The notes beneath the pieces were generated by a model. The model did not search any database, was not told the DNA's origin, and worked only from the letters and a program-made list of their open reading frames with translations. From NCBI GenBank assembly GCA_009760885.1, contig CM019713.1, positions 81,904,131 through 81,968,130 of the forward strand: 64,000 nt of DNA, given 5' to 3'. The position numbers and the translations under genes were made by a program. Numbering within the stretch: the stretch's first letter is position 1; the number at the start of each line of letters is the position of its first letter. This DNA is from Achatina immaculata (Eukaryota; Mollusca; Gastropoda; Stylommatophora; Achatinidae). This document shows, piece after piece, positions 10,353 to 21,055 of this stretch.

Positions 10353-10436
10353 TATCATTTCAACACAAGGAGGAAAAGAAGTAATCGTTACGAAACGTAA
10401 CATTACTTATTAAAAAAAAAAGAAATGACAAGTGTG

Positions 10437-10480
10437 GTAAAACTGGTTCCAGTAACGAAAATGTATGGAGGTGTGTGGTA
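10437..10480 (-). repeat. gtaaaactg foldback repeat, partial
   Basis: It starts 'gtaaaactggttcc' and resembles the complete foldbacks at 49791-49836 and 59582-59636. The right arm is lost. Like the 59.6-kb copy it is followed by a 'gagtgagaaaag' segment. Confidence 0.55.
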
Positions 10481-10545
10481 CAGATAGAAAGAGTGAGAAA
10501 AGTTGGCAGAAGCAAGATGAGTGTATATAAATGAACGACATACAG

Positions 10546-11186
10546 CCAGTCAGTCATTTGCATGTCCCTTGCGGAACTTTGCCTCACTAACACCACTACT
10601 GTAGGCCTCTCGGTTGTAAGCAAGATGCCCTGCTGCTGATGCATCCATCTGAAGAGTATCAACGATATCTTCGTCTTGGTCTTCCTCTCTTTTTTTCCGA
10701 TTATGTACCCTTCCAAGAATATCTTCTCTAGATTATCATGACGTTTAATGTGTTTAAAATATTTAAGTTTTCTCTTTTCAATCCTCTTTACTAGCTAGTC
10801 TTCTTCAATATTAAGTTCTTGTAGTATGGATATATTTGTTCTTTTTTTGTGTCCATGATATTTGAAGAACTCTTCTGTAGCATTTACATCCAAAGGCATT
10901 TATGTGTTTCTCAGCTGTTTTGTTAAGTGTCCAGGTCTCACAGGCATATGTTGCGATGAGAAAGCTGCATGCCCTTAAAAATCTTTTTTTTTTGTTTTTG
11001 TGTAGTTCTGTCTGTTCCTCTCCACAGCTTCTTCAGATGTTTTACTTCTTAAAGAGCGATAGATGTCCTCCTTTTAATTTCCCTCATTGTATCGCCATTA
11101 CTAGTTAGAAATGATCTAAGATATTCAAAATTCTTCACCTCTTCTTATTTTTCTTCATTGATACATATTTCAGCAGCCTTATTGAA
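10546..11186 (-). mobile_element. LINE-A 3' end with (ACTG)-type tail
   Basis: The minus-strand reading covers the RT thumb region ('AAEICINEE' is recognisable near 11170), 'CYRRVLQIS', 'GHIKRHDN' and the C-terminal basic stretch, with many frame breaks. The tail on + is 'cagtcagtca', not ATTC. Confidence 0.8.
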
Positions 11187-11299
11187 GAACATAGACCAAT
11201 CAATATTTCGGCAAATGAAAGTCCGCCTGGAAAGTAGTGGCTTCGTCTCTCAGGACGGATTTCACCCCTTTCTTTCTAATAAGGAGGAGGTCAAAAGGC

Positions 11300-11440
11300 T
11301 AAGTCTATATATTTCTCGTATATTTTTCGTCTTTTTAGTGTTGTGTTTTTGTATGTGATCCTTGAAAAGGTCTTTTACCGAAATATTGAACTGTTGTTAA
11401 GTACTTCATTTATGTGTACTCATCTTATTTTCTTTAAATC
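11300..11440 (+). repeat. CGAAATATTG repeat, copy (i)
   Basis: The core is 'tgatccttgaaaaggtc' followed by 'taccgaaatattg' and then 'cttcatttatgtgtactcat'. The same order of blocks appears at 42745-42800, 47660-47800, 49025-49150 and 59690-59830. A lone inverted core ('caatatttcggc') lies at 11200. Confidence 0.75.
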
Positions 11441-11459
11441 ACAAAAAAACAAACAAACA

Positions 11460-11708
11460 TAGAAAACAAGCTGAATTCTTTCCGTACTAAATGTTTAAGA
11501 AGAATTAGAAGAATATTTTGGCCAAACACCATAAGAAATAACATCTTGTTAGCAGAAATGCGGTTGAAGCCACTGACAACAATTACTGAGGAAAGACGCT
11601 GGCGATGGCTGGGACATGTGCTCCGAATGACTGACGACTCACTATCAAAAATAGCACTAAGATGGACACAACAGGGGAACAGAAGTAAGGACAGACCAAA
11701 GTGTAGCA
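11460..11708 (+). mobile_element. LINE-C C-terminal fragment
   Basis: An open piece encodes 'MLAEMRLKPLTTITEERRW', then 'RWLGHVLRMTDDSLSKIAL' and 'RSKDRP'. Both ends are truncated, with no (GA)n tail. Confidence 0.85.
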
Positions 11709-11809
11709 GTAGATTAGAAGCGGACAGTTAGTGTAATTTTTGAAAGGGAGAAACTAAGTACAGAGTGATCGGGAAAACCCCATCTTCTGGTTCTCGCTCG
11801 GCTTGAAAA

Positions 11810-11965
11810 AAATGCAACGTGCGGCACTTGAACAGAACAAGGACTAGCAGACGACAGGGACTATCAGACGACAAGGACCGGCAGACGACAAGGATCAACA
11901 TGCGATAAGGACCAGCAGACGATAAGGACTAGCAGACGACTAGGACGAGCAGACGTCAATGACGA
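11810..11965. repeat. 17-18-bp minisatellite
   Basis: About nine degenerate units built on 'cagacgacaaggaccag'. Confidence 0.75.
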
Positions 11966-12095
11966 TTAGGACTTAGGATTTAGTAAGAGTTGAAGATCTA
12001 CGTATTTTGGTTACGAAGTTGTAGCTTTGTGTAGGGACTTAGCTGTGTGTCAGTAGTCGTCAATCAATCAATCAACTAATCAATCAATCAAATCA

Positions 12096-12524
12096 AGTGC
12101 TGTGCCGCGTGGTGTAGGCGATCATTTCTATCCACAATTCTTTGTCTTTAGACTTGATTATGAGATCCGCCGGTGACTTTCTTCCTAGTCACACTGACAG
12201 CCCATCCAGTAACTTCTCTCTTTGTCTTCCTCTGTCTCTTCTTCCCTCAATTTTTCCATTTTGCCACATTGTGTTCCAATTTTCCTCTTCTCAGAAAATG
12301 TCCTACAAATCTCGCTTGTCTGCCTCTGATCTTTGCTGTAATTTGCCTTTTAACTCCAGCCTCTCTTAAGATTTCTTTGTTGGTTTTCTTAGCTGTCCGT
12401 GGTACCTTCAACATCCTTCTTATGAACCACATTTCCATGGCCTCCATTTTTGCTTTACTTTCTTATTCATGGACCATGCTTTACATTCATAAAACAAAAT
12501 TAGCTCGATGTAACATTTATGTAT
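12096..12524 (-). pseudogene. LINE-D C-terminal domain
   Basis: It continues the RT in shifted frames: 'EAMEMWFIRRMLKVPRTA' and 'RQARFVGHFLRRGKLEHN' (12247-12447), then 'TKSKDKELWIEM'-like sequence to the end. The GHxxRR and basic segments are those of the other families. A frameshift separates it from the RT frame. Confidence 0.8.
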
Positions 12525-13955
12525 TCAGAATCTTGTTTCCATTGATATGGATCTGCTGCATAAGATATTTCTCATTTTCTGGAATGCTGACTTGGCCTGA
12601 GCACGTCTGCTTTTTATTTCATTGTGACATTTCCCATCAGTTGTTATAATCGTTCCTATGTACTTGAATCTATCAACTTGTTTCAGTTCTGTGCCATCGA
12701 TGGTAATGCTACATTTTGTCGGTATTCTTTTCTTTGAGATGACCATCACTTCAGTCTTCTTTTTATTCAGGCTGAGACCTTTATTTTTACTTTCAAGAAC
12801 CATGACGTCCAGAAGAGTCTGTAGCTCTCCTTCACTTTTAGCAATCAGAAGTGTGTCGTCTGCATATCTTAAGTTGTTAAGGTTGTAGCCGCCAACTGAT
12901 ATTCCTGGCATGTTCTCTATATTCCTCATTATGTTTTCGCTGTACAAGGAGAAGAGGTCAGGAGATAGAACACATCCTTGTCTCACTCCCAATTTTTTGT
13001 CTTGGAATTCTCCTATTTTGTTCTCAATCCTCATTTCTGCTGATTGCTGCCAGTATATGTTTTTGATAAGTTTCAGATCTTTCTCACTGATGTTGATGTC
13101 TTCCAACATTCTTATAATTTCTGTGTGTCTCACTTTATCAAATAATTTACAGTAGTCTATGAAGCATAAGTATAGGTCCGTCTTTACTTCTACTGATCTT
13201 TCCATCAATGTCATATATATATATATAGCATTACATGTGCCTTTTCCTTCGACGAAGCCACACTGTTCTTCAGCGATTTCTGGTTTTATTTTGCCCCTGA
13301 CTCTTCTCATGACAATACGAAGCAGGATTTTGGTAACATGGCTCATAAGACTAATGGTTCGATGGTCTTCACATTCAACTGCACCTTGTTTCTTTGGTAG
13401 GGCAATGAAAACTGATTCCAAATGGTCTGATGGGACATAGTTACTGTTATAGATGTCATTCAACAATCTGGTAGTTATTTCTATGCCAAGCTCTCTTAAT
13501 GCTTCCAATTCTTCCCTGTGGATTTTATCTGGTCCTGGTGCTTTGTTGTTCTTCATGTGTTTGATGGCTTCTTCCACTTCTGCTTTTAATATGTGAGGCC
13601 CTTCATTATTATTTCGTATATCTATTTCGCTTCTATTGTCCTCATAGAGTTCTCTAATGTATTCGCACCACTGTGCCATTATTTCATCTCTGTCCATTAT
13701 TGTATGCGCCTCCTTTGACTTCAGGCAACCAGTCTTGTGGTATGTCCTTTTGTTTGTTAACTCTTTTATTTGTTTGTACATATCTCTTGCGTTTCCACGA
13801 TGGTGTATCTCTATTTCATTACATTTCTTATTTAACCAGTCTTCTTTAGCTTTATTGCATTTGTGTCTTATTCCTTTATTTATTTTGTCATATTCATCTT
13901 TATCTTCCTTTAGACTTCTTCTCCGATCCATTAGTTGCAAAATTTCTTCTGTCAT
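12525..13955 (-). CDS. LINE-D reverse transcriptase, open 476 codons
   Basis: The longest uninterrupted LINE frame in the window. Order: linker with 'EEILQLMDRRRSLKED', RT entry 'NNKAPGPDKI', 'IALPKKQGA', 'EDHRTISLMSHVTKILLR', 'EEQCGFVEGKGT', 'LYLCFIDYCKLFDKVRH', 'GVRQGCVLSPDLFSLYSE', catalytic 'LRYADDTLLIA', then 'KKKTEVMVISKK' and 'DRFKYIGTIITTDGKC'. A (TA)n microsatellite inside the frame (13213-13226) replaced residues after GKGT with a YIY stretch. It reads out at 12525 before the C-terminal domain, so the protein is truncated. The first Met is not necessarily the native start, since EN lies upstream in the same element. Confidence 0.88.
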   Translation of the reverse strand: MTEEILQLMDRRRSLKEDKDEYDKINKGIRHKCNKAKEDWLNKKCNEIEIHHRGNARDMYKQIKELTNKRTYHKTGCLKSKEAHTIMDRDEIMAQWCEYIRELYEDNRSEIDIRNNNEGPHILKAEVEEAIKHMKNNKAPGPDKIHREELEALRELGIEITTRLLNDIYNSNYVPSDHLESVFIALPKKQGAVECEDHRTISLMSHVTKILLRIVMRRVRGKIKPEIAEEQCGFVEGKGTCNAIYIYMTLMERSVEVKTDLYLCFIDYCKLFDKVRHTEIIRMLEDINISEKDLKLIKNIYWQQSAEMRIENKIGEFQDKKLGVRQGCVLSPDLFSLYSENIMRNIENMPGISVGGYNLNNLRYADDTLLIAKSEGELQTLLDVMVLESKNKGLSLNKKKTEVMVISKKRIPTKCSITIDGTELKQVDRFKYIGTIITTDGKCHNEIKSRRAQAKSAFQKMRNILCSRSISMETRF

Positions 13956-14426
13956 CTACCCTTGTAAGGCGTGTCGTTTATTTAGAGGTAGGATTTCGAT
14001 AGATGTTTGCTGTACAGTCTTTAAGCATATTCTATTGTTCATCAACCGTTTCAATCTTCTCTATAGCATTATATCTATTATGTACTATGGTCCCATATTG
14101 TTCTTGTATTGCCCTATCTTTCCGTAACAGCTCTCTATCTAGTTATTTGTTTTTAGCTGCTACCTTTAACCTCTTTAGCCTGATTCTCACTTTTCCTACG
14201 ACTGGGATGTGGTCACTGTTGCAATCTGCGCTTGGCCTTGTTTTCACGGATATTAGTGAGTTCCTGAATCTTCTGTTGATCATAATGTAATCTATCTGGT
14301 TACGTATGTTATTATTTGGGCTTTTCCATGTCCATAGTCGCCTAGGGTGTTGTTGAAACAAAGTATTTCCTATTATCATTTTATTCTTTTCTACCCAGTC
14401 AATCAACATCTCTCCTCTTTTGTTTC
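13956..14426 (-). pseudogene. LINE-D EN C-terminal part, block 1
   Basis: It encodes 'NKRGEMLIDWVEKNKMII', 'RRLWTWKSPNN', 'QIDYIMINRRF', 'CNSDHIPVVGK', the catalytic SDH end of the endonuclease. It differs from the other EN copies at several sites (for example gcaatctgcg against gcagtgtgcg), so this block is the most diverged one. Confidence 0.85.
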
Positions 14427-15277
14427 GACGAAGCCACACTGTTCTTCAGCGATTTCTGGTTTTATTTTGCCCCTGACTCTTCTCATGACAATACGAAGCA
14501 GGATTTTGGTAACATGGCTCATATGACTAATGGTTCGATGGTCTTCACATTCAACTGCACCTTGTTTCTTTGGTAGGGCAATGAAAACTGATTCCAAATG
14601 GTCTGATGGGACATAGTTACTGTTATAGATGTCATTCAACAATCTGGTAGTTATTTCTATGCCAAGCTCTCTTAATGCTTCCAATTCTTCCTTAGTGATT
14701 TTATCTGGTCCTGGTGCTTTGTTGTTCTTCATGTGTTTGATGGCTTCTTCCACTTCTGCTTTTAATATGTGAGGCCCTTCATTATTATTTCGTATATCTA
14801 TTTCGCTTCTATTGTCCTCATAGAGTTCTCTAATGTATTCGCACCACTGTGCCATTATTTCATCTCTGTCCATTATTGTATGCGCCTCCTTTGACTTCAG
14901 GCAACCAGTCTTGTGGTATGTCCTTTTGTTTGTTAACTCTTTTATTTGTTTGTACATATCTCTTGCGTTTCCACGATGGTGTGTCTCTGTTTCATTACAT
15001 TTCTTATTTAACCATCTTCTTTAGCTTTATTGCACTTGTGTCTTATTTATTTATTTATTTTTTCATATTCATCTTTATCTTCCTTAAGACTTCTTCTCCG
15101 ATCCATTAGTTGCAAAATTTCTTCTGTCATCTACCCTTGTAAGGCGTGTCGTTTATTTAGAGGTAGGATTTCGATAGATGTTTGCTGTACAGTCTTTAAG
15201 CGTATTCTATTGTTCATCAATCGTTTCAATCTTCTCTATAGCATTATATCTATTATGTACTATGGTCCCATATTGTT
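14427..15277 (-). pseudogene. LINE-D duplicated block 2 (RT N-terminal part)
   Basis: It repeats the RT entry region from 'EEQCGFVE' back to the linker, corresponding to 13250-14101 of block 1. The junction at about 14426 joins EN sequence to this RT point with a shared ttc. An open stretch of 184 codons crosses it. Confidence 0.85.
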
Positions 15278-16561
15278 CTTCAGCGATTTCTGGTTTTATT
15301 TTGCCCCTGACTCTTCTCAGAACAATATGAAGCAGGATTTTGGTAACATGGCTCATAAGACTAATGGTTCGATGGTCTTCACATTCAACTGCACCTTGTT
15401 TCTTTGGTAGGGCAATGAAAACTGATTCCAAATGGTCTGATGGGACATAGTTACTGTTATAGATGTCATTCAACAATCTGGTAGTTATTTCTATGCCAAG
15501 CTCTCTTAATGCTTCCAATTCTTCCTTAGTGATTTTATCTGGTCCTGGTGCTTTGTTGTTCTTCATGTGTTTGATGGCTTCTTCCACTTCTGCTTTTAAT
15601 ATGTGAGGCCCTTCATTATTATTTCGTATATCTATTTCGCTTCTATTGTCCTCATAGAGTTCTCTAATGTATTCGCACCACTGTGCCATTATTTCATCTC
15701 TGTCCATTATTGTATGCGCCTCCTTTGACTTCAGGCAACCAGTCTTGTGGTATGTCCTTTTGTTTGTTAACTCTTTTATTTGTTTGTACATATCTCTTGC
15801 GTTTCCACGATGGTGTGTCTCTGTTTCATTACATTTCTTATTTAGCCACTCTTCTTTAGCTTTATTGCACTTGTGTCTTATTTATTTATTTATTTTTTCA
15901 TATTCATCTTTATCTTCCTTAAGACTTCTTCTCCGATCCATTAGTTGCAAAATTTCTTCTGTCATCTACCCTTGTAAGGCGTGTCGTTTATTTAGAGGTA
16001 GGATTTCGATAGATGTTTGCTGTACAGTCTTTAAGCGTATTCTATTGTTCATCAATCGTTTCAATCTTCTCTATAGCATTATATCTATTATGTACTATGG
16101 TCCTATATTGTTCTTGTATTGCCCTATCTTTCCGTAACAGCTCTCTATCTAGTTCTTTGTTTTTAGCTGCTACCTTTAACCTCTTTAGCCTGATTCTCAC
16201 TTTTCCTACGACTGGGATGTGGTCACTGTTGCAGTGTGCGCTTGGTCTTGTTTTCACGGATATTAGTGAGTTCCTGAATCTTCTGTTGATCATAATGTAA
16301 TCTATCTGGTTATGTATGTTATTATTTGGGCTTTTCCATGTCCATAGTCGCCTAGGGTGTTGTTGAAACAAAGTATTTCCTATTATCATTTTATTCTTTT
16401 CTACCCAGTCAATCAACATCTCTCCTCTTTTGTTTCTGATACCTAGTCCATACTTGCCAGTAGCTTCATTGTCTTGTTCAGTCCCTACTTTCGCTTTTAA
16501 ATCACCCAGCACAAAGTTTACTTCCCATGGTTTGAACTGTTTCATTGCCATGTTCAGATTG
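15278..16561 (-). pseudogene. LINE-D duplicated block 3 (RT N-terminal plus EN)
   Basis: It starts 16 bp further in than block 2, with 7 bp of microhomology (tgttctt), and runs through the linker into EN as far as 'NLNMAMKQFKPWEVNFVLG'. The EN part retains 'LGDLKAKVG' and 'SDHIPVVG'. Confidence 0.85.
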
Positions 16562-17694
16562 TGGGACATAGTTACTGTTATAGATGTCATTCAACAATCT
16601 GGTAGTTATTTCTATGCCAAGCTCTCTTAATGCTTCCAATTCTTCCTTAGTGATTTTATCTGGTCCTGGTGCTTTGTTGTTCTTCATGTGTTTGATGGCT
16701 TCTTCCACTTCTGCTTTTAATATGTGAGGCCCTTCATTATTATTTCGTATATCTATTTCGCTTCTATTGTCCTCATAGAGTTCTCTAATGTATTCGCACC
16801 ACTGTGCCATTATTTCATCTCTGTCCATTATTGTATGCGCCTCCTTTGACTTCAGGCAACCAGTCTTGTGGTATGTCCTTTTGTTTGTTAACTCTTTTAT
16901 TTGTTTGTACATATCTCTTGCGTTTCCACGATGGTGTGTCTCTGTTTCATTACATTTCTTATTTAGCCACTCTTCTTTAGCTTTATTGCACTTGTGTCTA
17001 TTTATTTATTTATTTTTCATATTCATCTTTATCTTCCTTAGACTTCTTCTCCGATTAGTTGCAAAATTTCTTCTGTCATCTACCCTTGTAAGGCGTGTCG
17101 TTTATTTAGAGGTAGGATTTCGATAGATGTTTGCTGTACAGTCTTTAAGCGTATTCTATTTTCATCAATCGTTTCAATCTTCTCTATAGCATTATATCTA
17201 TTATGTACTATGGTCCTATATTGTTCTTGTATTGCCCTATCTTTCCGTAACAGCTCTCTATCTAGTTCTTTGTTTTTAGCTGCTACCTTTAACCTCTTTA
17301 GCCTGATTCTCACTTTTCCTACGACTGGGATGTGGTCACTGTTGCAGTGTGCGCTTGGTCTTGTTTTCACGGATATTAGTGAGTTCCTGAATCTTCTGTT
17401 GATCATAATGTAATCTATCTGGTTATGTATGTTATTATTTGGGCTTTTCCATGTCCATAGTCGCCTAGGGTGTTGTTGAAACAAAGTATTTCCTATTATC
17501 ATTTTATTCTTTTCTACCCAGTCAATCAACATCTCTCCTCTTTTGTTTCTGATACCTAGTCCATACTTGCCAGTAGCTTCATTGTCTTGTTCAGTCCCTA
17601 CTTTCGCTTTTAAATCACCCAGCACAAAGTTTACTTCCCATGGTTTGAACTGTTTCATTGCCATGTTCAGATTGTTGTAAACTTCTTTTATCTA
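16562..17694 (-). pseudogene. LINE-D duplicated block 4 (RT N-terminal plus EN)
   Basis: It re-enters at the equivalent of 13433 ('gggacatagttactg') and ends in EN a few bases beyond block 3. Five small deletions cluster between about 17000 and 17165 relative to block 3 (single bases and one ccat), a pattern that could reflect poor consensus quality. Confidence 0.82.
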
Positions 17695-17767
17695 CCCTTG
17701 TAAGGCGTGTCGTTTATTTAGAGGTAGGATTTCGATAGATGTTTGCTGTACAGTCTTTAAGCGTATT

Positions 17768-18751
17768 CTATTGTTCATCAATCGTTTCAATCTTCTCTAT
17801 AGCATTATATCTATTATGTACTATGGTCCTATATTGTTCTTGTATTGCCCTATCTTTCCGTAACAGCTCTCTATCTAGTTCTTTGTTTTTAGCTGCTACC
17901 TTTAACCTCTTTAGCCTGATTCTCACTTTTCCTACGACTGGGATGTGGTCACTGTTGCAGTGTGCGCTTGGTCTTGTTTTCACGGATATTAGTGAGTTCC
18001 TGAATCTTCTGTTGATCATAATGTAATCTATCTGGTTATGTATGTTATTATTTGGGCTTTTCCATGTCCATAGTCGCCTAGGGTGTTGTTGAAACAAAGT
18101 ATTTCCTATTATCATTTTATTCTTTTCTACCCAGTCAATCAACATCTCTCCTCTTTTGTTTCTGATACCTAGTCCATACTTGCCAGTAGCTTCATTGTCT
18201 TGTTCAGTCCCTACTTTCGCTTTTAAATCACCCAGCACAAAGTTTACTTCCCATGGTTTGAACTGTTTCATTGCCATGTTCAGATTGTTGTAAACTTCTT
18301 TTATCTCACCATCAGAGCTTTCTGAAGTTGGTGCGTATACTTGGATGAGATTTGTGACTAATGAGTGGCCCTGTAATTTAACCATTAACACTCTGTCTGA
18401 TATGCACCAGAAATCTTTCACGGTTCTTGCTGTCTTCTTATCCAATATTATGTCAACTCCATTTCTACGCTGGTTTCCCCCGGAACATATTATTTTGAAG
18501 TCTTTATGATCTCTGCTTCCTGCTCCAGTCCATCTCATTTCACATAAACCAAAGATGTTAATTTCCTTTCTTTTCACTTCATCAGTAAGTAGTTTGTAGT
18601 ATGACAAAGTTAGTCTAGATCGTGGTAAGATTCCCTTGGCATCGAAGACTTTGATGTTAGTAGACGCCGGAATCATAATAGTTGTCCCGCTGCAGCAAGT
18701 ACTGTCATGTGTACTGGATTGATCACTGCCTCTGTTACGTCTCACCGCCAT
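17768..18751 (-). CDS. LINE-D endonuclease (APE type), open 327 codons
   Basis: Presumably the 5' part of the element's single ORF. It begins 'MAVRRNRGSDQSS', then 'EINIFGLCEMRWTGAGSR' (catalytic Glu region), 'LIQVYAPTSESSD', 'VNFVLGDLKAKVGTEQ' (normally GDFNAKVG, so Phe-Asn is changed to Leu-Lys), 'TWKSPNNNIHNQIDYIMI' and 'CNSDHIPVVGKVRIRLKRLK' with the catalytic Asp-His. It stops after 'IETIDEQ' because of a one-base indel in the linker, which separates it from RT. The altered Asn in the GDFN motif makes activity doubtful. Confidence 0.87.
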   Translation of the reverse strand: MAVRRNRGSDQSSTHDSTCCSGTTIMIPASTNIKVFDAKGILPRSRLTLSYYKLLTDEVKRKEINIFGLCEMRWTGAGSRDHKDFKIICSGGNQRRNGVDIILDKKTARTVKDFWCISDRVLMVKLQGHSLVTNLIQVYAPTSESSDGEIKEVYNNLNMAMKQFKPWEVNFVLGDLKAKVGTEQDNEATGKYGLGIRNKRGEMLIDWVEKNKMIIGNTLFQQHPRRLWTWKSPNNNIHNQIDYIMINRRFRNSLISVKTRPSAHCNSDHIPVVGKVRIRLKRLKVAAKNKELDRELLRKDRAIQEQYRTIVHNRYNAIEKIETIDEQ

Positions 18752-18860
18752 TGCATCACCCCCTGCACCACTAAAGCCATTATGATCTGTAAAAGCTGCT
18801 ACTTGTGTTTGCCACTAAGTGAAATCTGTTTCTGGGAGAGTTAGTCTGCCAGCGAATAGT

Positions 18861-19367
18861 AAGCAGACACCATCAGACTCCAAGCAGGCGCTAAGCTGAC
18901 ATGAAGAGACACCATCAGACTTCAAGCAGGCGCTAAGCTGACATCAAGAGACACCATCAGACTCCAAGCAGGCGCTAAGCTGACATCAAGAGACACCATC
19001 AGACTTCAAGCAGGCGCTAAGCTGACATGAAGAGACACCATCAGATTTCAAGCAGACACTAAGCTGCCATGAACAGACACCATCAGACTCCATGCAGGCG
19101 CTAAGTTGACATCAAGAGACACCATCAGACTCCAAGCAGACACTAAGCTGATATCAAGAGACACCATCAGAATCCAAGCAGACACTAAGCTTACATCAAG
19201 AGACACTATCAGACTCCAAGTAGACGCTAAGCTGACATCAAGAGACACCATCAGACTCCAAGCAGACGCTAAGCTGACATCAAGAGACACCATCAGACTT
19301 CAAGCAGGCGCTAAGCTGACATCAAGAGACACCATCAGACTCCAAGTAGACACTAAGCCAACATCTA
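18861..19367. repeat. 42-bp minisatellite, module 1
   Basis: About 12 units of 42 bp with landmarks 'gagacaccatcagact', 'ccaagcagacactaag' and 'ctgacatcaa'. As 42 is a multiple of three, both strands carry open repetitive frames. These are not supported as genes by any domain or codon pattern. Confidence 0.93.
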
Positions 19368-19543
19368 ACAGCGACGAAAGAGACGGGCCTCCACTGTTTG
19401 TAAAGAGTGAAGTCTCGACTGTCTCCTGTTGTAACACTAAACAATGCTATGAGGTCTAGAGATAGTGGAAGAGAAAGCTCAAGTTTTGAAGCTCAGAAGT
19501 ACTAGTGAAAATAGTGGACCTACAATCTTAGACATTAATAATA
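19368..19543. repeat. Module spacer 1
   Basis: A non-repetitive 176-bp piece ('cgacgaaagagacgggcct', 'ctgtctcctgttgtaacac') that links the 42-bp and 22-bp arrays. It recurs at 21589-21759 and 22863-23035. Confidence 0.85.
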
Positions 19544-20114
19544 AGCAGACAGTGTATGGTAGAATAGCAGACAGTGTACGGTAGAATACCAGACAGTGTG
19601 TGGTAGAATAGCAGACAGTGTAAGGTAGAATAGCAGACAGTGTATGGTAGAATAGCAGACAGTGTACGGTAGAATTGCAGACAGTGTATGGTAGAATAGC
19701 AGACAGTGTACGGTAGAATAGCAGACTGTGTACGGTAGAATAGCAGACAGTGTAAGGTAGAATAGCAGACAGTGTATGGTAGAATAGCAGACAGTGTACG
19801 ATAGAATATCAGACTGTGTATGGTAGAATAGCAGACAGTGTATGGTAGAATAGCAGACAGTGTATGGTAGAATAGCAGACAGTGTACGGTAGAATAGCAG
19901 ACAGTGTATGGTAGAATAGCAGACAGTGTACGGTAGAATAGTAGACAGTGTATAGTAGAATAGCAGACAGTGTACGGTAGAATAGCAGACAGTGTACGGT
20001 AGAATAGCAGACAGTGTACGGTAGAATAGCAGACAGTGTACGGTAGAATAGCAGACAGTGTATGGTAGAATAGCAGACAGTGTACGGTAGAATAGCAGAC
20101 AGTGTATGGTAGAA
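19544..20114. repeat. 22-bp minisatellite, module 1
   Basis: About 26 units of 'cagacagtgtacggtagaat' plus ag. The order of variant units (accagac, gaattgcag, acgatag, gtagacagtgtatagt) is identical to that in module 2, pointing to a recent duplication. Confidence 0.95.
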
Positions 20115-20161
20115 CACACGTATACCTTCTACTACTAATCCTAACGGGAACACTGCACCAT

Positions 20162-20282
20162 TTTAAAAGGAGACATGGAGAAGAACAACAGAGAGGATGT
20201 TGAGCATCTGAGCAAGAGCGGAAAGAAAGGCGAAGTACAGGTGGTTGTGGAAAACCCTTGCTGAAGCCTCATGCCCTGTGCA
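20162..20282 (+). mobile_element. LINE-C terminal fragment, module 1
   Basis: It encodes 'ETWRRTTERMLS' and 'WLWKTLAEAS' in the LINE-C C-terminal frame. The (GA)n tail is missing; LINE-E follows directly. Confidence 0.8.
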
Positions 20283-20283
20283 C

Positions 20284-20790
20284 AAGTTATAAGCACAAAA
20301 ACCAAGTTAAGTCTATTCAATTGAAATGTAATATCCACCCTCATTTATGCATGCGAAAGCTGGAAAACAATGAAAGAAATAGACAAGAAATTAGACTCTT
20401 TTGAAAACAAATGCATAAGGAAAATACTCGGCATCAAGTGGAACGAATTCAAGAACAATGCAGAGATAAGACAGATGACTGAACAACAACCAGTCTCATG
20501 GGTGATCAGGAAAAAGGAGATGGACATATGTTGGTCACTTGATGAGAAGAAATGATCAGAGAATCCCAAAACAAGCTATCAAGTGGAACACAACAGGCCG
20601 AAGAAAAAGAGGCAGATCACGTGAAACTCTGAAGAGGACATTATTAAGAGAGGCCAAATTAACAGGCATAAAATCCTTTGATGAGGTTGAAAGACTCGCC
20701 GTAGACAGGAAAAGTTGACGAACTACTTTGCGAGCCCTATGTGACGTTTAACGGCACGGGAAGGATATAAGATGTAAGATAAGATAAGAT
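20284..20790 (+). mobile_element. LINE-E 3' end with (GATAA)n tail, module 1
   Basis: Open piece 'KKLDSFENKCIRKILGIKW' and 'IRQMTEQQPVSWVIRKKEM', then a frameshift into 'MRRNDQRIPKQAIKW', 'RETLKRTLLREAKL'. It ends 'aacggcacgggaaggatata' followed by 'agataagataagata'. Confidence 0.87.
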
Positions 20791-20794
20791 ATAT

Positions 20795-21055
20795 ATCATC
20801 ATCATCATCATCATCATCAGGTGCCGTGCCGACTGGCGTTGGCTATTATGCTTCTCCAGAGTATCCGATCCTTCATGCAGGCCATCAGCTCAGTTGGTGA
20901 TCTCCTCTCACACCATCCCGTCAGACTGTCCAGTATCATTTCTCTTGGTCTTCCTCTTGATCTTCTTCCTTCTATTTTTCCTGTTGTTATAATATTTTCA
21001 ATGCCCCCTCTTCTCATTGCATGTCCTATGAAAATACATTGTCTCTCTCTTATCT
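20795..21055 (-). mobile_element. LINE-B 3' end with (ATC)n tail, module 1
   Basis: Minus-strand coding of 'IRERQCIFIGHAMRRGG', 'GKIEGRRSRGRPREMI' and the end 'IIANASRHGT'. Its (GAT)n tail abuts the LINE-E tail tail-to-tail. The 5' side is cut by the 42-bp array of module 2 near 21056. Confidence 0.9.

Larger units (their letters stand above)
12058..18830 (-). mobile_element. LINE-D, internally re-duplicated
   Basis: An APE-type LINE read on the minus strand. The EN starts at 18751 and the C-terminus ('HST' and stop) is near 12096, followed by a (TGAT)n tail on 12058-12095. A linear element would need only about 3.3 kb. Four junctions (about 14426, 15277, 16561, 17694) each jump back to an upstream position of the same strand, so the EN C-terminus and RT N-terminus appear four times. 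Microhomology at the junctions is 3, 7, 1 and 4 bp. Duplication in the genome and assembly error both remain possible. Confidence 0.85.

Noticed and set aside
19535..20119. 194-codon repetitive frame (YSTVHCLLFYRT pattern)
   Set aside because: It follows from a 22-bp repeat with no stop in that frame; identical artefacts occur in modules 2 and 3.
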